From the NCBI RefSeq assembly GCF_001182745.1, contig NZ_LN868939.1:1612001-1676000 (forward strand): 64,000 bases of DNA. The letters run 5' to 3'. Each line of letters begins with the position of its first letter. Positions within the stretch are counted from its first letter, which is position 1. Of the stretch, positions 27,721 through 36,903 are shown piece after piece. The notes under the pieces were generated by a model, which made no database searches, had not been told where the DNA came from, and saw only the letters and a program-made list of their open reading frames with translations. Position numbers and translations under genes: made by a program. Source of the DNA: Nocardia farcinica (GTDB lineage: Bacteria > Actinomycetota > Actinomycetes > Mycobacteriales > Mycobacteriaceae).

Positions 27721-29511
27721 ATGTCCAACCTGATCAATCTCGAACAGGTCTCCAAGAGCTTCGGGATCACCCCGCTCCTCGACAACGTCTCGCTCGGCGT
27801 GCACGCCGGCGAGCGGATCGGCGTGGTCGGCCTCAACGGCGGCGGCAAGACGACGCTGCTCGAGGTCCTGACCGGCCTGGAGGAACCCGACTCGGGGCGG
27901 GTGAGCAGGCTGGGTGGACTGCGGATGGCGGTGGTCACCCAGCGCGGCGTGCTGCCGGACGGCGCCACCGTCGGCCAGGTGGTGCTGGCGGGCCTCACCG
28001 ACGACGCGGCGGGTGGCGAACTGGCCGAGCACGAGTGGGCCGCCGACGCGCGCATCCGCTCGGTGCTCGAGGGCATCGGCATCCAGGATCTCGGCCACGA
28101 CACCCCGGTGACCAACCTCTCCGGCGGGGAGCGGCGCCGCGTCGCGCTGGCCGCCGCGCTGGTGCGCGACCTGGATCTGCTGGTGCTCGACGAGCCGACC
28201 AACCACCTCGACGTCGAGGGGGTGCAGTGGTTGGCCCGGCATCTGCTCGAGCGCCGCAGCGCCCTGGTCGTGGTGACCCACGACCGCTGGTTCCTCGACA
28301 CCGTCGCCACCCGCACCTGGGAGGTCGTCGGCGGCAAGGTGGAGAGCTACGAGGGCGGTTACGGCGACTGGATCTTCGCCCGCGCCGAACGGGCGCGCCA
28401 GGCCGACGCCACCGAGGCGCGCCGGCGCAACCTCGCCCGCAAGGAACTGGCCTGGCTGCGCCGCGGCCCGCAGGCGCGCACCTCCAAGCCGCGCTACCGG
28501 GTGGAGGCGGCCGAGGCGCTGATCGCCGACGTCCCGCCGCCACGCGACAGCGTCAGCCTGGCCGCCTTCGCCCGCAAACGGCTGGGCCGGGTGGTGATCG
28601 AACTCGAGGACGCCACCCTCACCACGCCCGACGGGCGCGAGCTGGTGCGCGACCTCACCTGGCGGCTGGCGCCGGGGGAGCGGGTCGGCCTGGTCGGCGT
28701 CAACGGCTCGGGCAAGACCACCCTGTTGCGCGCGCTGGCCGGAGACGTCGAGCCGCGCGCGGGCACGCGCATCCAGGGCCAGACCGTCCGCATCGGCTGG
28801 CTGCGCCAGGAACTCGACGACCTGCCCACCGACCTGCGGGTGCTCGAGGCCGTGCAGCAGGTCGCGCAGCGGATCATGTTGGGCGACAAGGAGATCTCCG
28901 CCGGGCAGCTGGCCGAGCGGCTCGGGTTCAGCCCGGCTCGCCAGCGCACCCCGGTCGGCGACCTCTCCGGTGGCGAGCGGCGCAGGCTCCAGCTCACCCG
29001 CATCCTGATGTCGGAGCCGAACGTGCTGCTGCTCGACGAGCCGACCAACGACCTCGACATCGACACCCTGCAGCAGCTGGAGGATCTGCTCGACAACTGG
29101 GCGGGCACGCTGGTGGTCATCAGTCACGACCGCTACCTGATCGAGCGCATCTGCGACTCCACCTGGGCGTTGTTCGGCGACGGCAAGCTCACCAACCTGC
29201 CCGGCGGTATCGAGGAGTACCTGCGCAAGCGGGCCGCGAATGCCGCGCGGCCGGCGAGCCAGACCAGATCGGCGAGCGAGGCGCCGACCACCGACGCCGC
29301 CGCCTACCGCGCCGCGCGCAAGGAACTGGCCAAACTCGAGCGCACCATCGACAAGCTCACCCAGCGCGAGCAGCAGTTGCACGCGGCGCTGGCCGATGCC
29401 GCCACCGATCCGGACAAGCTGGTGACCCTCGGCGCCGAACTCAAACAGGTGCTGACGGACAAGGACGCCGCCGAGGAACGCTGGCTGGAACTGGCCGAGG
29501 ACACCCCCTGA
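27721..29511 (+). CDS. ABC-F family ATPase (Uup-like)
   Basis: 596 residues with two ABC ATPase domains and no membrane segment. Domain 1 has GLNGGGKTT, LSGGERRR and DEPTNHLD; domain 2 has GVNGSGKTT, LSGGERRR and DEPTNDLD. The interdomain linker is short and Arg-rich (ARKELAWLRRGPQARTSKPR), and a C-terminal coiled-coil from about 520 (AYRAARKELAKLERTIDKL) resembles Uup, which binds structured nucleic acid or ribosomes. The role is translation-factor-like or mild antibiotic protection rather than transport. ATG 27721 has GGAAGGA upstream; ATG 27706 is an alternative. Convergent with the next gene, 6 bases apart. Confidence 0.93.
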   Translation: MSNLINLEQVSKSFGITPLLDNVSLGVHAGERIGVVGLNGGGKTTLLEVLTGLEEPDSGRVSRLGGLRMAVVTQRGVLPDGATVGQVVLAGLTDDAAGGELAEHEWAADARIRSVLEGIGIQDLGHDTPVTNLSGGERRRVALAAALVRDLDLLVLDEPTNHLDVEGVQWLARHLLERRSALVVVTHDRWFLDTVATRTWEVVGGKVESYEGGYGDWIFARAERARQADATEARRRNLARKELAWLRRGPQARTSKPRYRVEAAEALIADVPPPRDSVSLAAFARKRLGRVVIELEDATLTTPDGRELVRDLTWRLAPGERVGLVGVNGSGKTTLLRALAGDVEPRAGTRIQGQTVRIGWLRQELDDLPTDLRVLEAVQQVAQRIMLGDKEISAGQLAERLGFSPARQRTPVGDLSGGERRRLQLTRILMSEPNVLLLDEPTNDLDIDTLQQLEDLLDNWAGTLVVISHDRYLIERICDSTWALFGDGKLTNLPGGIEEYLRKRAANAARPASQTRSASEAPTTDAAAYRAARKELAKLERTIDKLTQREQQLHAALADAATDPDKLVTLGAELKQVLTDKDAAEERWLELAEDTP

Positions 29512-29517
29512 GCGGGG

Positions 29518-30369
29518 CTAGCTGGTCTCGGCCTGCTCGCCCGGCGCGACGACCGGCAGGCAGGTGCGCACGAAGTCGCTGCCGAACGAGGTGAGCACGA
29601 TGCTGCGGTAGCTGACCTTGGTGCCGAAACCGGAGCGCTTCAACAGTTCCCGCACCGCGGCCTGCGCTTCGATCAGCTGGTAGCGGTGCGGGTTGTCGAC
29701 CGGTTCCGCGGCCAGTTCGATCAGGCCGAGCCTGCGCAGGTTGGTCAGGTACTGCGGCACCCGGTTGGGGAAGCGCACCCCGGCGTGCTCGCCGATGACG
29801 CTCGCGCCCTCCACCCGCCGTTCGCTGCGCAGGCCGCGCCGCCCGGCGCGGATGTCCATCGCGGGCTGCGGCCCGTCGCGGTAGAGCAGGCGCAGGACGC
29901 GGGCCTCGTCGGGGGTGAGTTCGGCGAGGATGCCCGCGAAGGCCGGGTGCGTCTCGGATTGTTCCTGGGTCGGGCTGGCCGACAGCCGCAGCAGCGCGGC
30001 GCCCTGTTCGCGCAGGGTGGGCAGCGCCGGATCGGTGGCGTCGGCGGCGGCGGGCAACCGCAGCGCCCGGCGGACGGCGTCGCGCACCTCGGCTTCGGCC
30101 TCGGCGAGCACCTCGCGCGGCGGCAGGCCGGCCATCGATCCCTTCACGACGGTGCCGGTGACGCCGAGCGCGGTGTCGACGGTCCACGCGGTGACCTCAC
30201 CGGCCGCGGTCAGGGCGACCTTGGCGACGCCGCCCGCGGCGCGGACGGTGCGGACCGGGGAGATCGGCGCGCGACGCGAGCGCCCGGCCGGAGCGTCCTC
30301 GGCCAGCGGCCACGGGGCGAGCTCCTTCGACGGAGTATGGTCCTCGTCGGATGATTCCGTCATAGCCAT
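29518..30369 (-). CDS. Abi-alpha/DUF4393-like protein 1
   Basis: 283 residues, soluble or peripheral. After a charged Pro-rich N-terminus comes a helical stretch (VRTVRAAGGVAKVALTAAGEVTAWTVD), then a core typical of Abi-alpha proteins: HPAFAGILAELTPDEARVLRLLYRDGPQP and a later VPQYLTNLRRLGLIEL winged-helix-like segment, ending in SYRSIVLTSFGSDFVRTCLP. The same core is in the protein at 31912 (LDELAPDEARILRFMALNGPQP, YLINLNRLGLTR, FRLTEFGEDFCHTC), so they are paralogues. ATG 30369 (GGGAG upstream) overlaps the DUF445 stop. Abi-alpha proteins were first linked to phage resistance; a defence role here is inference. Confidence 0.75.
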   Translation of the reverse strand: MAMTESSDEDHTPSKELAPWPLAEDAPAGRSRRAPISPVRTVRAAGGVAKVALTAAGEVTAWTVDTALGVTGTVVKGSMAGLPPREVLAEAEAEVRDAVRRALRLPAAADATDPALPTLREQGAALLRLSASPTQEQSETHPAFAGILAELTPDEARVLRLLYRDGPQPAMDIRAGRRGLRSERRVEGASVIGEHAGVRFPNRVPQYLTNLRRLGLIELAAEPVDNPHRYQLIEAQAAVRELLKRSGFGTKVSYRSIVLTSFGSDFVRTCLPVVAPGEQAETS

Positions 30370-31682
30370 GTCGTCGCCACTCCCGTTCCGAAAATCAGGA
30401 TATGAGCGTATCCGGCCAGCAGGCCCAATGCGCCGCCATGCACGAAAAGCAGCCATTCGTCCTGTTTGATGGCCGATCGCAACATATCCACGAAGTCCGG
30501 GGGAGCCAGCGCCGACATCTGTTTGGCGATGTAGTCGTTGATCTGTTTGCCCTGCTGCACGTTGAAGTCCGGGTCGGCGAACGCGATCGGTGCGATCGAC
30601 ATCGCCTCGCTGGTCAGCGTCTGCTGCAGCGAGTCGTACTCGCGGCTGCCGAGCATGAACTTCACCGCGGGCCGAGCCGGGCCGAGCGCGCGGTCGGCGG
30701 CCGGGCGCAGGGTGTCCTCGAGCATCTGCAGGGTGCGGTCCGACCGCGGGCCGTTGAGCAGTTCGTCGCCGATGTTGGCGACCGTCATCACCTGGGTGGA
30801 GACGAGTTCGGCATAGCCGGCGGTGATCTCGGGCTGGCGCTTGATCAGCAGGCCCTGCCGCCACGGGCACCACCACTTCGGGTAGGCCGGGGCGAAGATC
30901 ATGTTGATGCCGATCCAGTTGACCACCCAGCCGATGATCACCCCGCCGATCGGCAGCACCACCCAGCTCGACCAGCCGGTCAGGTGCAGCACCGCCACCA
31001 GCACCACACCCATCGGCGCGCCGAAATAGAAGCCGAAGTTCTGCATGAAACGCAGTTCCTTGGCGCCGAGCACCTGGAACAGGGTGTTGAGCAGATGCGG
31101 GCGGGCCTGGAAATACCGGATCACCATCTGCTTGACATCGATGAGTTGATCGATGTTCTTGCCGAGTTCGTCGGTGAGTTCGCGCAGGATGTCCGGCAGT
31201 TGCTGGCGCACCCGCGCGTGCACCATCTCGCGCACCTGGCTGGGCAGGTTGTACCAGAGTTGCGGATGCTCGCGCCGCAGGATCTCCTCGACGATGTCGG
31301 TGATCTGCGCGTCGGCGATGGTTGCCAGGTGTTCGGCGAGCTTGTCCGGGTCGAGCTCGCGATAGAAGTCCGCGACGCTGCCGAGTTTGGACAGCCCTTT
31401 GTCGACGGCGATGCTGGCCATCTTGTCCGCCCGCGAGGGCACGATGCCCTGCCAGCCGAACCTGCCGTCGTAGCTGAGCAACGGCAGCACCTGGATGCGC
31501 TTGGGCAGGAACGGGTACAGCGCGCGCAGGCCGGGCACGTGCACGCCGTGGAAGGACAGCGGGCGGAACAACATCAGCACACCGGTCCAGTTGGTGATGT
31601 AACCGATGACGCCAGTGAAAAGCGGAATCGTCAGAAGTTCGAGCAGGATGGTCGGGTGAACACCGAAAACGCTCTCCAACAC
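30360..31682 (-). CDS. DUF445 family membrane protein
   Basis: 440 residues with an N-terminal membrane hairpin (LLELLTIPLFTGVIGYITNW), a long helical domain, a central hydrophobic block (VVLVAVLHLTGWSSWVVLPIGG then VNWIGINMIF) and a C-terminal hydrophobic segment. An internal repeat is visible: GYITNWTGVLMLFRP near the start and GWVVNWIGINMIFAP near residue 250, the characteristic NW(x)G motif of DUF445. GTG 31682 follows AGGAGG at ideal spacing. It overlaps the Abi-alpha gene downstream and is divergent from the other Abi-alpha gene. Biochemical function is unknown for the family. Confidence 0.85.
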   Translation of the reverse strand: MLESVFGVHPTILLELLTIPLFTGVIGYITNWTGVLMLFRPLSFHGVHVPGLRALYPFLPKRIQVLPLLSYDGRFGWQGIVPSRADKMASIAVDKGLSKLGSVADFYRELDPDKLAEHLATIADAQITDIVEEILRREHPQLWYNLPSQVREMVHARVRQQLPDILRELTDELGKNIDQLIDVKQMVIRYFQARPHLLNTLFQVLGAKELRFMQNFGFYFGAPMGVVLVAVLHLTGWSSWVVLPIGGVIIGWVVNWIGINMIFAPAYPKWWCPWRQGLLIKRQPEITAGYAELVSTQVMTVANIGDELLNGPRSDRTLQMLEDTLRPAADRALGPARPAVKFMLGSREYDSLQQTLTSEAMSIAPIAFADPDFNVQQGKQINDYIAKQMSALAPPDFVDMLRSAIKQDEWLLFVHGGALGLLAGYAHILIFGTGVATTWL

Positions 31683-31911
31683 GACACCCTCCTGCCGAAA
31701 ACCGGTGACCGCCGCCTCACCGGGACATCAAAGTAGCACCAGCCCGGCAAACCGGCCGCATTGTGCGCCGTCCCCCGGTGTCGGGAGATCGACGGGCCGC
31801 TGCACAGGGTAATGTCCGGTTCGGATGCGAACGGTCGGGGTTCGCGACGCCGTGCCGTCGGGCAATAATCTGTGGGCGGATTCGTTCACTTGGCGATACT
31901 TCGGAGTAGAC

Positions 31912-32787
31912 GTGGCAGACGACAGGACCGGACAGGACGTGGCCCGGGCCGGTTCCCGCTCGGTCGAACGCAGTTCGGACGTCGAACAGCGGCAGATCAG
32001 CAACGAGGCCCGGCTGATCCGCGGCGTGTTCCGCGCCGCCGGGCTGGCCGCGGGCACGGCCGTGCGCGGGAGCCAGTGGGCGGTCAACACGTCGCTGGAG
32101 GTGACCAAGGAGCTCACCAAGGCCGCCCTCGACGGTGAGTCCTCGGCCGACATCGCCGAGCGCACCGGCAACGCGCTGCGCTCGATCGCCCGCAGCGCGC
32201 TCGGTGTCACCGAGGGGTCGGTGCGCGAGATCGTCAGCTACGTGCCCACCCCGACCGGGCCGAACCAGCAGGCCATCCCGGTGGGCTCCTACCTGCGCTC
32301 GGCCACCTCCGAGGAACTGCGCAGGCGCGGCGACGCCCTGCTGGCCCGCTCGGCCGACGTCTACTTCACCGAGGACGTGCACCCGGCCTACGACCGCATC
32401 CTCGACGAACTAGCCCCCGACGAGGCGCGCATCCTGCGGTTCATGGCGCTCAACGGTCCGCAACCCTCGGTCGACGTGCGCACCAACCGCCCGCTCGGCA
32501 TCGGCTCGGAGCTGGTGCAGGGCGATCTGACCTCGGTGCCCGAGCAGGCCGGCGTGCGCTACCCGGACCGCGCCCGCTCGTACCTCATCAACCTCAACCG
32601 CCTCGGCCTGACCCGCACCTCCGAGGACCCGGTGGTGCTGAGCCGGTACATGGTGCTCGAGGTGCAGCCGGTGGTCGAGGCGGCGCTGAAGAAGGCGGGC
32701 CGCGCACCCAAGATCGTGCGCAAGAGTTTCCGGCTGACCGAGTTCGGCGAGGATTTCTGCCACACCTGCTTCACCCTCGGGCAGTGA
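31912..32787 (+). CDS. Abi-alpha/DUF4393-like protein 2
   Basis: 291 residues. An N-terminal helix with small residues (FRAAGLAAGTAVRGSQWAVN) may lie on the membrane; the rest is the Abi-alpha core with YDRILDELAPDEARILRFM and RSYLINLNRLGL. It is a paralogue of the protein encoded at 29518-30369. GTG 31912 was preferred because GGAG lies six bases upstream; ATG 31825 in the same frame would add 29 residues with no family character. It is divergent from the DUF445 gene across 229 bases. Two Abi-alpha paralogues flanking one DUF445 protein suggests a single functional unit. Confidence 0.75.
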   Translation: MADDRTGQDVARAGSRSVERSSDVEQRQISNEARLIRGVFRAAGLAAGTAVRGSQWAVNTSLEVTKELTKAALDGESSADIAERTGNALRSIARSALGVTEGSVREIVSYVPTPTGPNQQAIPVGSYLRSATSEELRRRGDALLARSADVYFTEDVHPAYDRILDELAPDEARILRFMALNGPQPSVDVRTNRPLGIGSELVQGDLTSVPEQAGVRYPDRARSYLINLNRLGLTRTSEDPVVLSRYMVLEVQPVVEAALKKAGRAPKIVRKSFRLTEFGEDFCHTCFTLGQ

Positions 32788-33072
32788 TTTTCCGGCCGGT
32801 TTCCGGTCCGCGGGTGATAGCGATCTGATACAGATCTGGAAAATTTCTCGGTGCCGCGCTCCCACGATGGGATCGTGAAAGGTATGCAGGAGCGCAGCGG
32901 CGAGCAGGAGCGTGCCGATTCGAGCGCCGAATCCGCCACGGCGGAGCGCCCGGATCGCGACGACGCCGCGCGCGGCCGGGCCGATCCACTCGATCCTCGC
33001 GTGGTTTCCGACCTGTTCGCCCGTGGTAATCAAGGGGAGGCGAAGGGGTCGCGCGCGCGAGGGGGACCGGCC

Positions 33073-33603
33073 ATGGACGATGTCACGGCCATCAACCGGC
33101 TCAAATTCCGTTACCTGCGCACCCTCGACACCAAATCCTGGGACGAGTTCGCCGACACGATGGTTCCCGAGGCCACCGCGACCTATAGCGAATACCTGCA
33201 ATTCGAATCCCGGGAGGCATTTCTGGCCTTCCTGCGCAACACGCTCGGGCCGCACGTCATCACCGAGCACCGCTGCGATCACCCCGAGATCGATGTCGAC
33301 GGCGACACCGCCACCGGCACCTGGTACCTGGCCGACACCGTCCTCATCCCGGAGCACAACATGCTGCTGCGCGGCGCGGCCTACTACTCCGACCGCTACG
33401 TGCGCTGCGACGACGGCCGGTGGCGGATCGCCCACACCGGCTACGAACGCACCTACGAGGTGGTGCTCTCGCTCAGCGACCTGCCCAGCCTGCGTCTGAC
33501 GTCGAGCCGCTGGGGCCTCATCGCCCGCGAGGACGGCATCGCCTCCGTCGAACGCGAACCCGGCGCCGCGGCCCAGGCCTACCGCGAACCCGACAGCGCC
33601 TGA
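33073..33603 (+). CDS. NTF2/SnoaL-like protein
   Basis: 176 residues with the cone-like alpha+beta fold of the SnoaL/NTF2 superfamily: a first helix DDVTAINRLKFRYLRTLDTKSWDEFADTM split here as AINRLKFRYLRTLD and WDEFADTMVPEATATY, then strands TGTWYLADTVLIPE and DGRWRIAHTGYERTYEV. Members are small ketosteroid-isomerase-like enzymes or binding proteins. ATG 33073 has GAGGGGG upstream; the frame extends to 32851 with low-complexity acidic sequence. Catalytic type unknown. It is tail-to-tail with prfC, 18 bases apart. Confidence 0.82.
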   Translation: MDDVTAINRLKFRYLRTLDTKSWDEFADTMVPEATATYSEYLQFESREAFLAFLRNTLGPHVITEHRCDHPEIDVDGDTATGTWYLADTVLIPEHNMLLRGAAYYSDRYVRCDDGRWRIAHTGYERTYEVVLSLSDLPSLRLTSSRWGLIAREDGIASVEREPGAAAQAYREPDSA

Positions 33604-33621
33604 CGGGCGACCAGGCGCGGT

Positions 33622-35262
33622 TCAGTCCGCGGCGGCGACCAGTGGTTCGAGGGTCAGGTTCGGGTGTTCCTTCTCGATGTACTGCAACCGCCACTTGTCG
33701 CTGAACAGTGCGAGCAGTGCGCCGTCGCTGCGGGTGAACACCTCGACCCCGCGCTGGCGGCCCAGCTCGTCGGCCGAGGCGGCGTCGGTGCGGCGGGCCA
33801 GCGAGTAGCCGAGGTGTTCCATCGTGGTCTCGACGTTGAACTCGGCCAGCATCCGCGCGGTGACCACCTCGAACTGCATCGGGCCGACGGCCGCCAGCAC
33901 CGGCGCGGCGTCACCGCGGATGTCGTTGCGCAGCACCTGCACCACGCCCTCGGAGTCGAGCTGGTCGATGGCCTTGCGGAACTGCTTGTACTTGCCCGCG
34001 CTCTGGGCGCGCAGCACCGCGAAGTGCTCGGGGGCGAAGGAGGGGATCGGCGGGAACTCGACCTTCTTCTCGACGTAGAGCGTGTGACCGGGCGCCAGGG
34101 CGGTGGCGTTCACCAGGCCGACGACGTCGCCGGGGTAGGCGGTGTCCACGGTGGAGCGCTCGCGGCCGAACACCGTCAGCGCGTACTTGGTGGCGAAGGG
34201 ACGTCCGGTCTGGGCGTGCGTGACGACCATGCCGCGCTCGAACTCGCCGGAGACGATGCGCATGAAGGCCAGCCGGTCGCGGTGTGCGGTGTCCATGCCC
34301 GCCTGCACCTTGAACACCACCGCGCTGAACGGGTCGGTGGTCTGGCGCGGCACCCCGTCGACGTCCTTGCGCGGGCCGGGCGGCGGCGCGAAGGTCACCA
34401 GGGTCTCGAGCAGCTGGCGGACACCGAAGTTCAGCATCGCCGAGGCGTAGATGACCGGGGAGGTCTGTCCGGCCAGGAACAGCTCCTGGTCGTGGTCCTG
34501 GCCGGTGGCCGAGAGCAGCTCGCTCTCCTCGGCCGCGGTGGTCCACGCCTCGCCCTCGCGCTCCTGCGCCTGCTCGGGGGTCAGCGAGTCCTCGGGCGCG
34601 ATGGTGGCGCCGCCCGCGGTGCGGGTGAAGTGGATGTATTCGACCGGCGCGCCCTCGGGTCCGCGACGCAGCAGTCCGCGGAAGTCGCCCGCGATGCCGA
34701 CCGGCAGGAACAGCGGCGTCGGGGTGAGGCCGATGCGCTCCTCGATCTCGTCGAGCAGTTCCAGCGGGGCGCGGCCGGGCCGGTCCCACTTGTTGATGAC
34801 GGTGATGACCGGGATGCCGCGGTGGCGGCAGACCTGGAAGAGCTTGAGGGTCTGCGGCTCGAGGCCCTTGGCGGCGTCGATGAGCATGACCGCGGCGTCG
34901 ACCGCGGTGAGCACCCGGTAGGTGTCTTCGGAGAAGTCGGAGTGGCCGGGGGTGTCGACCAGGTTGATGACACTGTCGACGTCGCTGCCCGCGGCGCGGT
35001 AGTTGAACTGCAGCGCGGTGGAGCTGACGGAGATGCCGCGCGCCTTCTCCATCTCCATCCAGTCCGAGACCGTCGACTTGCGCCCCGCCTTACCGTGGAT
35101 GGCGCCCGCTTCCGAGATCATCCGCGCGTGCAGGGCGAGGGCCTCGGTGAGCGTCGACTTACCCGCGTCCGGGTGGGAGATGACCGCGAAGGTGCGGCGC
35201 CGGGCGACCTCGGCGGGCAGCCCGCGGGGGGTGGGCGCGACGACGTCTTCGGGGGCGGTCAC
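33622..35262 (-). CDS. prfC: Peptide chain release factor 3
   Basis: 546 residues, a translational GTPase that recycles RF1 and RF2 from the ribosome after peptide release. G motifs are SHPDAGKSTLTEAL (P-loop), LVDTPGHSDFSED and VINKWDRPGR; RF3-specific features are the SDWMEMEKARGISVSSTAL switch I and the C-terminal domain ending in DKWRLQYIEKEHPNL. GTG 35262 (VTAPEDVVAPT) gives normal length with a short N-terminal extension; the frame is open further upstream without family sequence. It is divergent from rplY over 353 bases. Confidence 0.96.
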   Translation of the reverse strand: MTAPEDVVAPTPRGLPAEVARRRTFAVISHPDAGKSTLTEALALHARMISEAGAIHGKAGRKSTVSDWMEMEKARGISVSSTALQFNYRAAGSDVDSVINLVDTPGHSDFSEDTYRVLTAVDAAVMLIDAAKGLEPQTLKLFQVCRHRGIPVITVINKWDRPGRAPLELLDEIEERIGLTPTPLFLPVGIAGDFRGLLRRGPEGAPVEYIHFTRTAGGATIAPEDSLTPEQAQEREGEAWTTAAEESELLSATGQDHDQELFLAGQTSPVIYASAMLNFGVRQLLETLVTFAPPPGPRKDVDGVPRQTTDPFSAVVFKVQAGMDTAHRDRLAFMRIVSGEFERGMVVTHAQTGRPFATKYALTVFGRERSTVDTAYPGDVVGLVNATALAPGHTLYVEKKVEFPPIPSFAPEHFAVLRAQSAGKYKQFRKAIDQLDSEGVVQVLRNDIRGDAAPVLAAVGPMQFEVVTARMLAEFNVETTMEHLGYSLARRTDAASADELGRQRGVEVFTRSDGALLALFSDKWRLQYIEKEHPNLTLEPLVAAAD

Positions 35263-35615
35263 GATGGGGAGCCTTTCGCACGGCGAGGGGAACGGGCAAC
35301 CGCTCCAGCGTACGCGGCGCGGCCGGTCGCGACCGGTGCCGGGTGGCGGCCGCGACGGCCGCAGGGCGCTGACCACCCGATTCAAGCCGGGTGCTGACCT
35401 CGAGGTATGGTGTTCGGGTTGTCTCGGCGAGGGTGTCCTCCAGACGTGTGACGCAACAGACGTGTGATGCGACACCGTGATCGACGCGGCGCGGCTTCCG
35501 GCCGTCCTCGTTCGGTCTTCGCCCCGACGAGTAGACCAACCCCACCACACAGGGCGCCACCCACCCTGTTGGGCACCGTTGACAGCCCGGAAGAGCCGTA
35601 GGAGTAGATCCAGTC
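35263..35615. promoter_or_regulatory. 353-base divergent spacer between prfC and rplY, with a 16-bp direct repeat
   Basis: No gene is seen here. It must hold the promoters of both flanking genes. A tandem direct repeat CAGACGTGTGAYGCRA occupies 35441-35456 and 35457-35472, upstream of rplY. The rplY ribosome-binding sequence (GTAGGAGTAG) lies just before its ATG. No convincing sigma-A box pair could be fixed by eye. Confidence 0.5.
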
Positions 35616-36218
35616 ATGTCCGACGCCAACCTTCTCGAAGCGTCCGTCCGTACCGAGTTCGGCAAGGGCGCCGCGCGCCGCACCCGCCGCGCGGGCAACG
35701 TGCCCGCCGTGCTGTACGGCCACCAGTCCGAGCCGCAGCACCTGTCGCTGAACGCCCAGGCCTTCGCCGCCATCCTGCGTGAGCACGGCACCAACGCGGT
35801 GCTGAACCTCGACATCGAGGGCAAGAAGCAGCTGGCGCTCACCAAGTCGGTTGTCGTGCACCCGATCCGCCGCTACATCGAGCACGCCGACCTGCTGATC
35901 GTCAAGCGTGGCGAGAAGGTCACCGCCGACGTCGCGGTCACCGTCACCGGCGATGCCGCCCCCGGCACCCTGGTCACCCAGGAAGCCACCACCATCTCCA
36001 TCGAGGCCGAGGCGCTGAACCTGCCCGAGGCCATCGAGGTCTCCGTCGAGGACGCCGAGATCGGCACCCAGATCACCGCGGGCTCGATCGCGCTGCCGCA
36101 GGGTGTCACCCTGGCGAGCGACCCCGAGCTGCTGGTCGTCAACGTGATCGCCGCGCCCGCCGCCGAGCCCGCCCCGGGTGAGGAAGCGGCCGAGGGCGAG
36201 GGCGAGAGCGCCGAATAA
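35616..36218 (+). CDS. rplY: 50S ribosomal protein L25/general stress protein Ctc
   Basis: 200 residues, the long Ctc form that binds 5S rRNA. The N-terminal L25 domain has [20 protein letters not shown] and VLYGHQSEP; the C-terminal TL5-type beta domain contains [16 protein letters not shown] and ends with an acidic tail ([12 protein letters not shown]). ATG 35616 follows GTAGGAG. The pth gene starts 8 bases after its stop and should share the transcript. Confidence 0.97.
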   Translation: MSDANLLEASVRTEFGKGAARRTRRAGNVPAVLYGHQSEPQHLSLNAQAFAAILREHGTNAVLNLDIEGKKQLALTKSVVVHPIRRYIEHADLLIVKRGEKVTADVAVTVTGDAAPGTLVTQEATTISIEAEALNLPEAIEVSVEDAEIGTQITAGSIALPQGVTLASDPELLVVNVIAAPAAEPAPGEEAAEGEGESAE

Positions 36219-36225
36219 CTCGCCG

Positions 36226-36807
36226 ATGACCGGTCCTTCGACCGGGCCCGCGCTCGTGGTCGGCCTGGGCAACCCGGGCTCGGAATACGAGCGCACCCGG
36301 CACAATGTCGGTTTTCTGGTCGCCGACGTGCTCGCCGAGCGCGTCGGCGACCGTTTTGCCGTGCACAAGAAGTCCGGCGCGGACCTGCTGCAGGCCCGGC
36401 TGGACGGGCGGCAGGTGCTCATCGCCAAGCCGCGTTCCTACATGAACCTGTCCGGTCGGCCGGTCGCGGCGCTGGCCCGGTTCTTCTCGGTGCCGCCGAC
36501 CGAGGTCATCGTCGTGCACGACGAACTGGATCTGCCGTTCGGTGCCGTGCGGCTCAAGCGCGGCGGCGGCGAGGGCGGTCACAACGGGCTGCGCTCCATC
36601 TCCAGCGCGCTCACCACCAAGGACTACCTGCGCACCCGCATCGGCATCGGCCGCCCCCCGGGTCGGCAGTACCCGGCCGACTTCGTGCTCAAGCCGTTCG
36701 CGGCCGCCGAGCGCAAGGAGGTGCCGGTGATCGTGGAGCAGGCCGCCGACGCGGTGGAGCTGCTGCTGCGCGTCGGTCTCGAGGCCGCGCAGAACCAATT
36801 GCACTGA
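36226..36807 (+). CDS. pth: Peptidyl-tRNA hydrolase
   Basis: 193 residues. It releases peptides from prematurely dropped peptidyl-tRNA. Active-site residues are in place: [18 protein letters not shown] (Asn and catalytic His), [10 protein letters not shown] (Asn) and [12 protein letters not shown] (Asp), plus [12 protein letters not shown] 36226 gives the normal start ([13 protein letters not shown]). It is coupled with rplY as in mycobacteria. Confidence 0.97.
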   Translation: MTGPSTGPALVVGLGNPGSEYERTRHNVGFLVADVLAERVGDRFAVHKKSGADLLQARLDGRQVLIAKPRSYMNLSGRPVAALARFFSVPPTEVIVVHDELDLPFGAVRLKRGGGEGGHNGLRSISSALTTKDYLRTRIGIGRPPGRQYPADFVLKPFAAAERKEVPVIVEQAADAVELLLRVGLEAAQNQLH

Positions 36808-36824
36808 GCCACCGACCGCGTGGG

Positions 36825-36886
36825 CCGGGACCGCGCCGACCCGGGACCGCGCCGAGTCGGGAGTTGTCGCCGAGCCGGGAGTTGTC
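36825..36886. repeat. Two adjacent short tandem duplications downstream of pth
   Basis: CCGGGACCGCGCCGA occurs at 36825-36839 and 36841-36855, followed directly by an 18-bp unit (GCCGAGYCGGGAGTTGTC) at 36851-36868 and 36869-36886. They lie in the convergent spacer between pth and a PPOX gene. They look like local slippage duplications. Confidence 0.8.
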
Positions 36887-36903
36887 CTGAGCCGCACCGG
36901 CTT

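Noticed and set aside
26713..29382. An 889-codon minus-strand frame over ispE and the ABC-F gene
   Set aside because: It is opposite two clear conserved genes and has repetitive Gln/Gly/Val-rich composition.
32851..33072. N-terminal extension of the NTF2-like gene
   Set aside because: The 74 upstream residues are charged low-complexity sequence outside the fold; ATG 33073 has the better ribosome-binding site.
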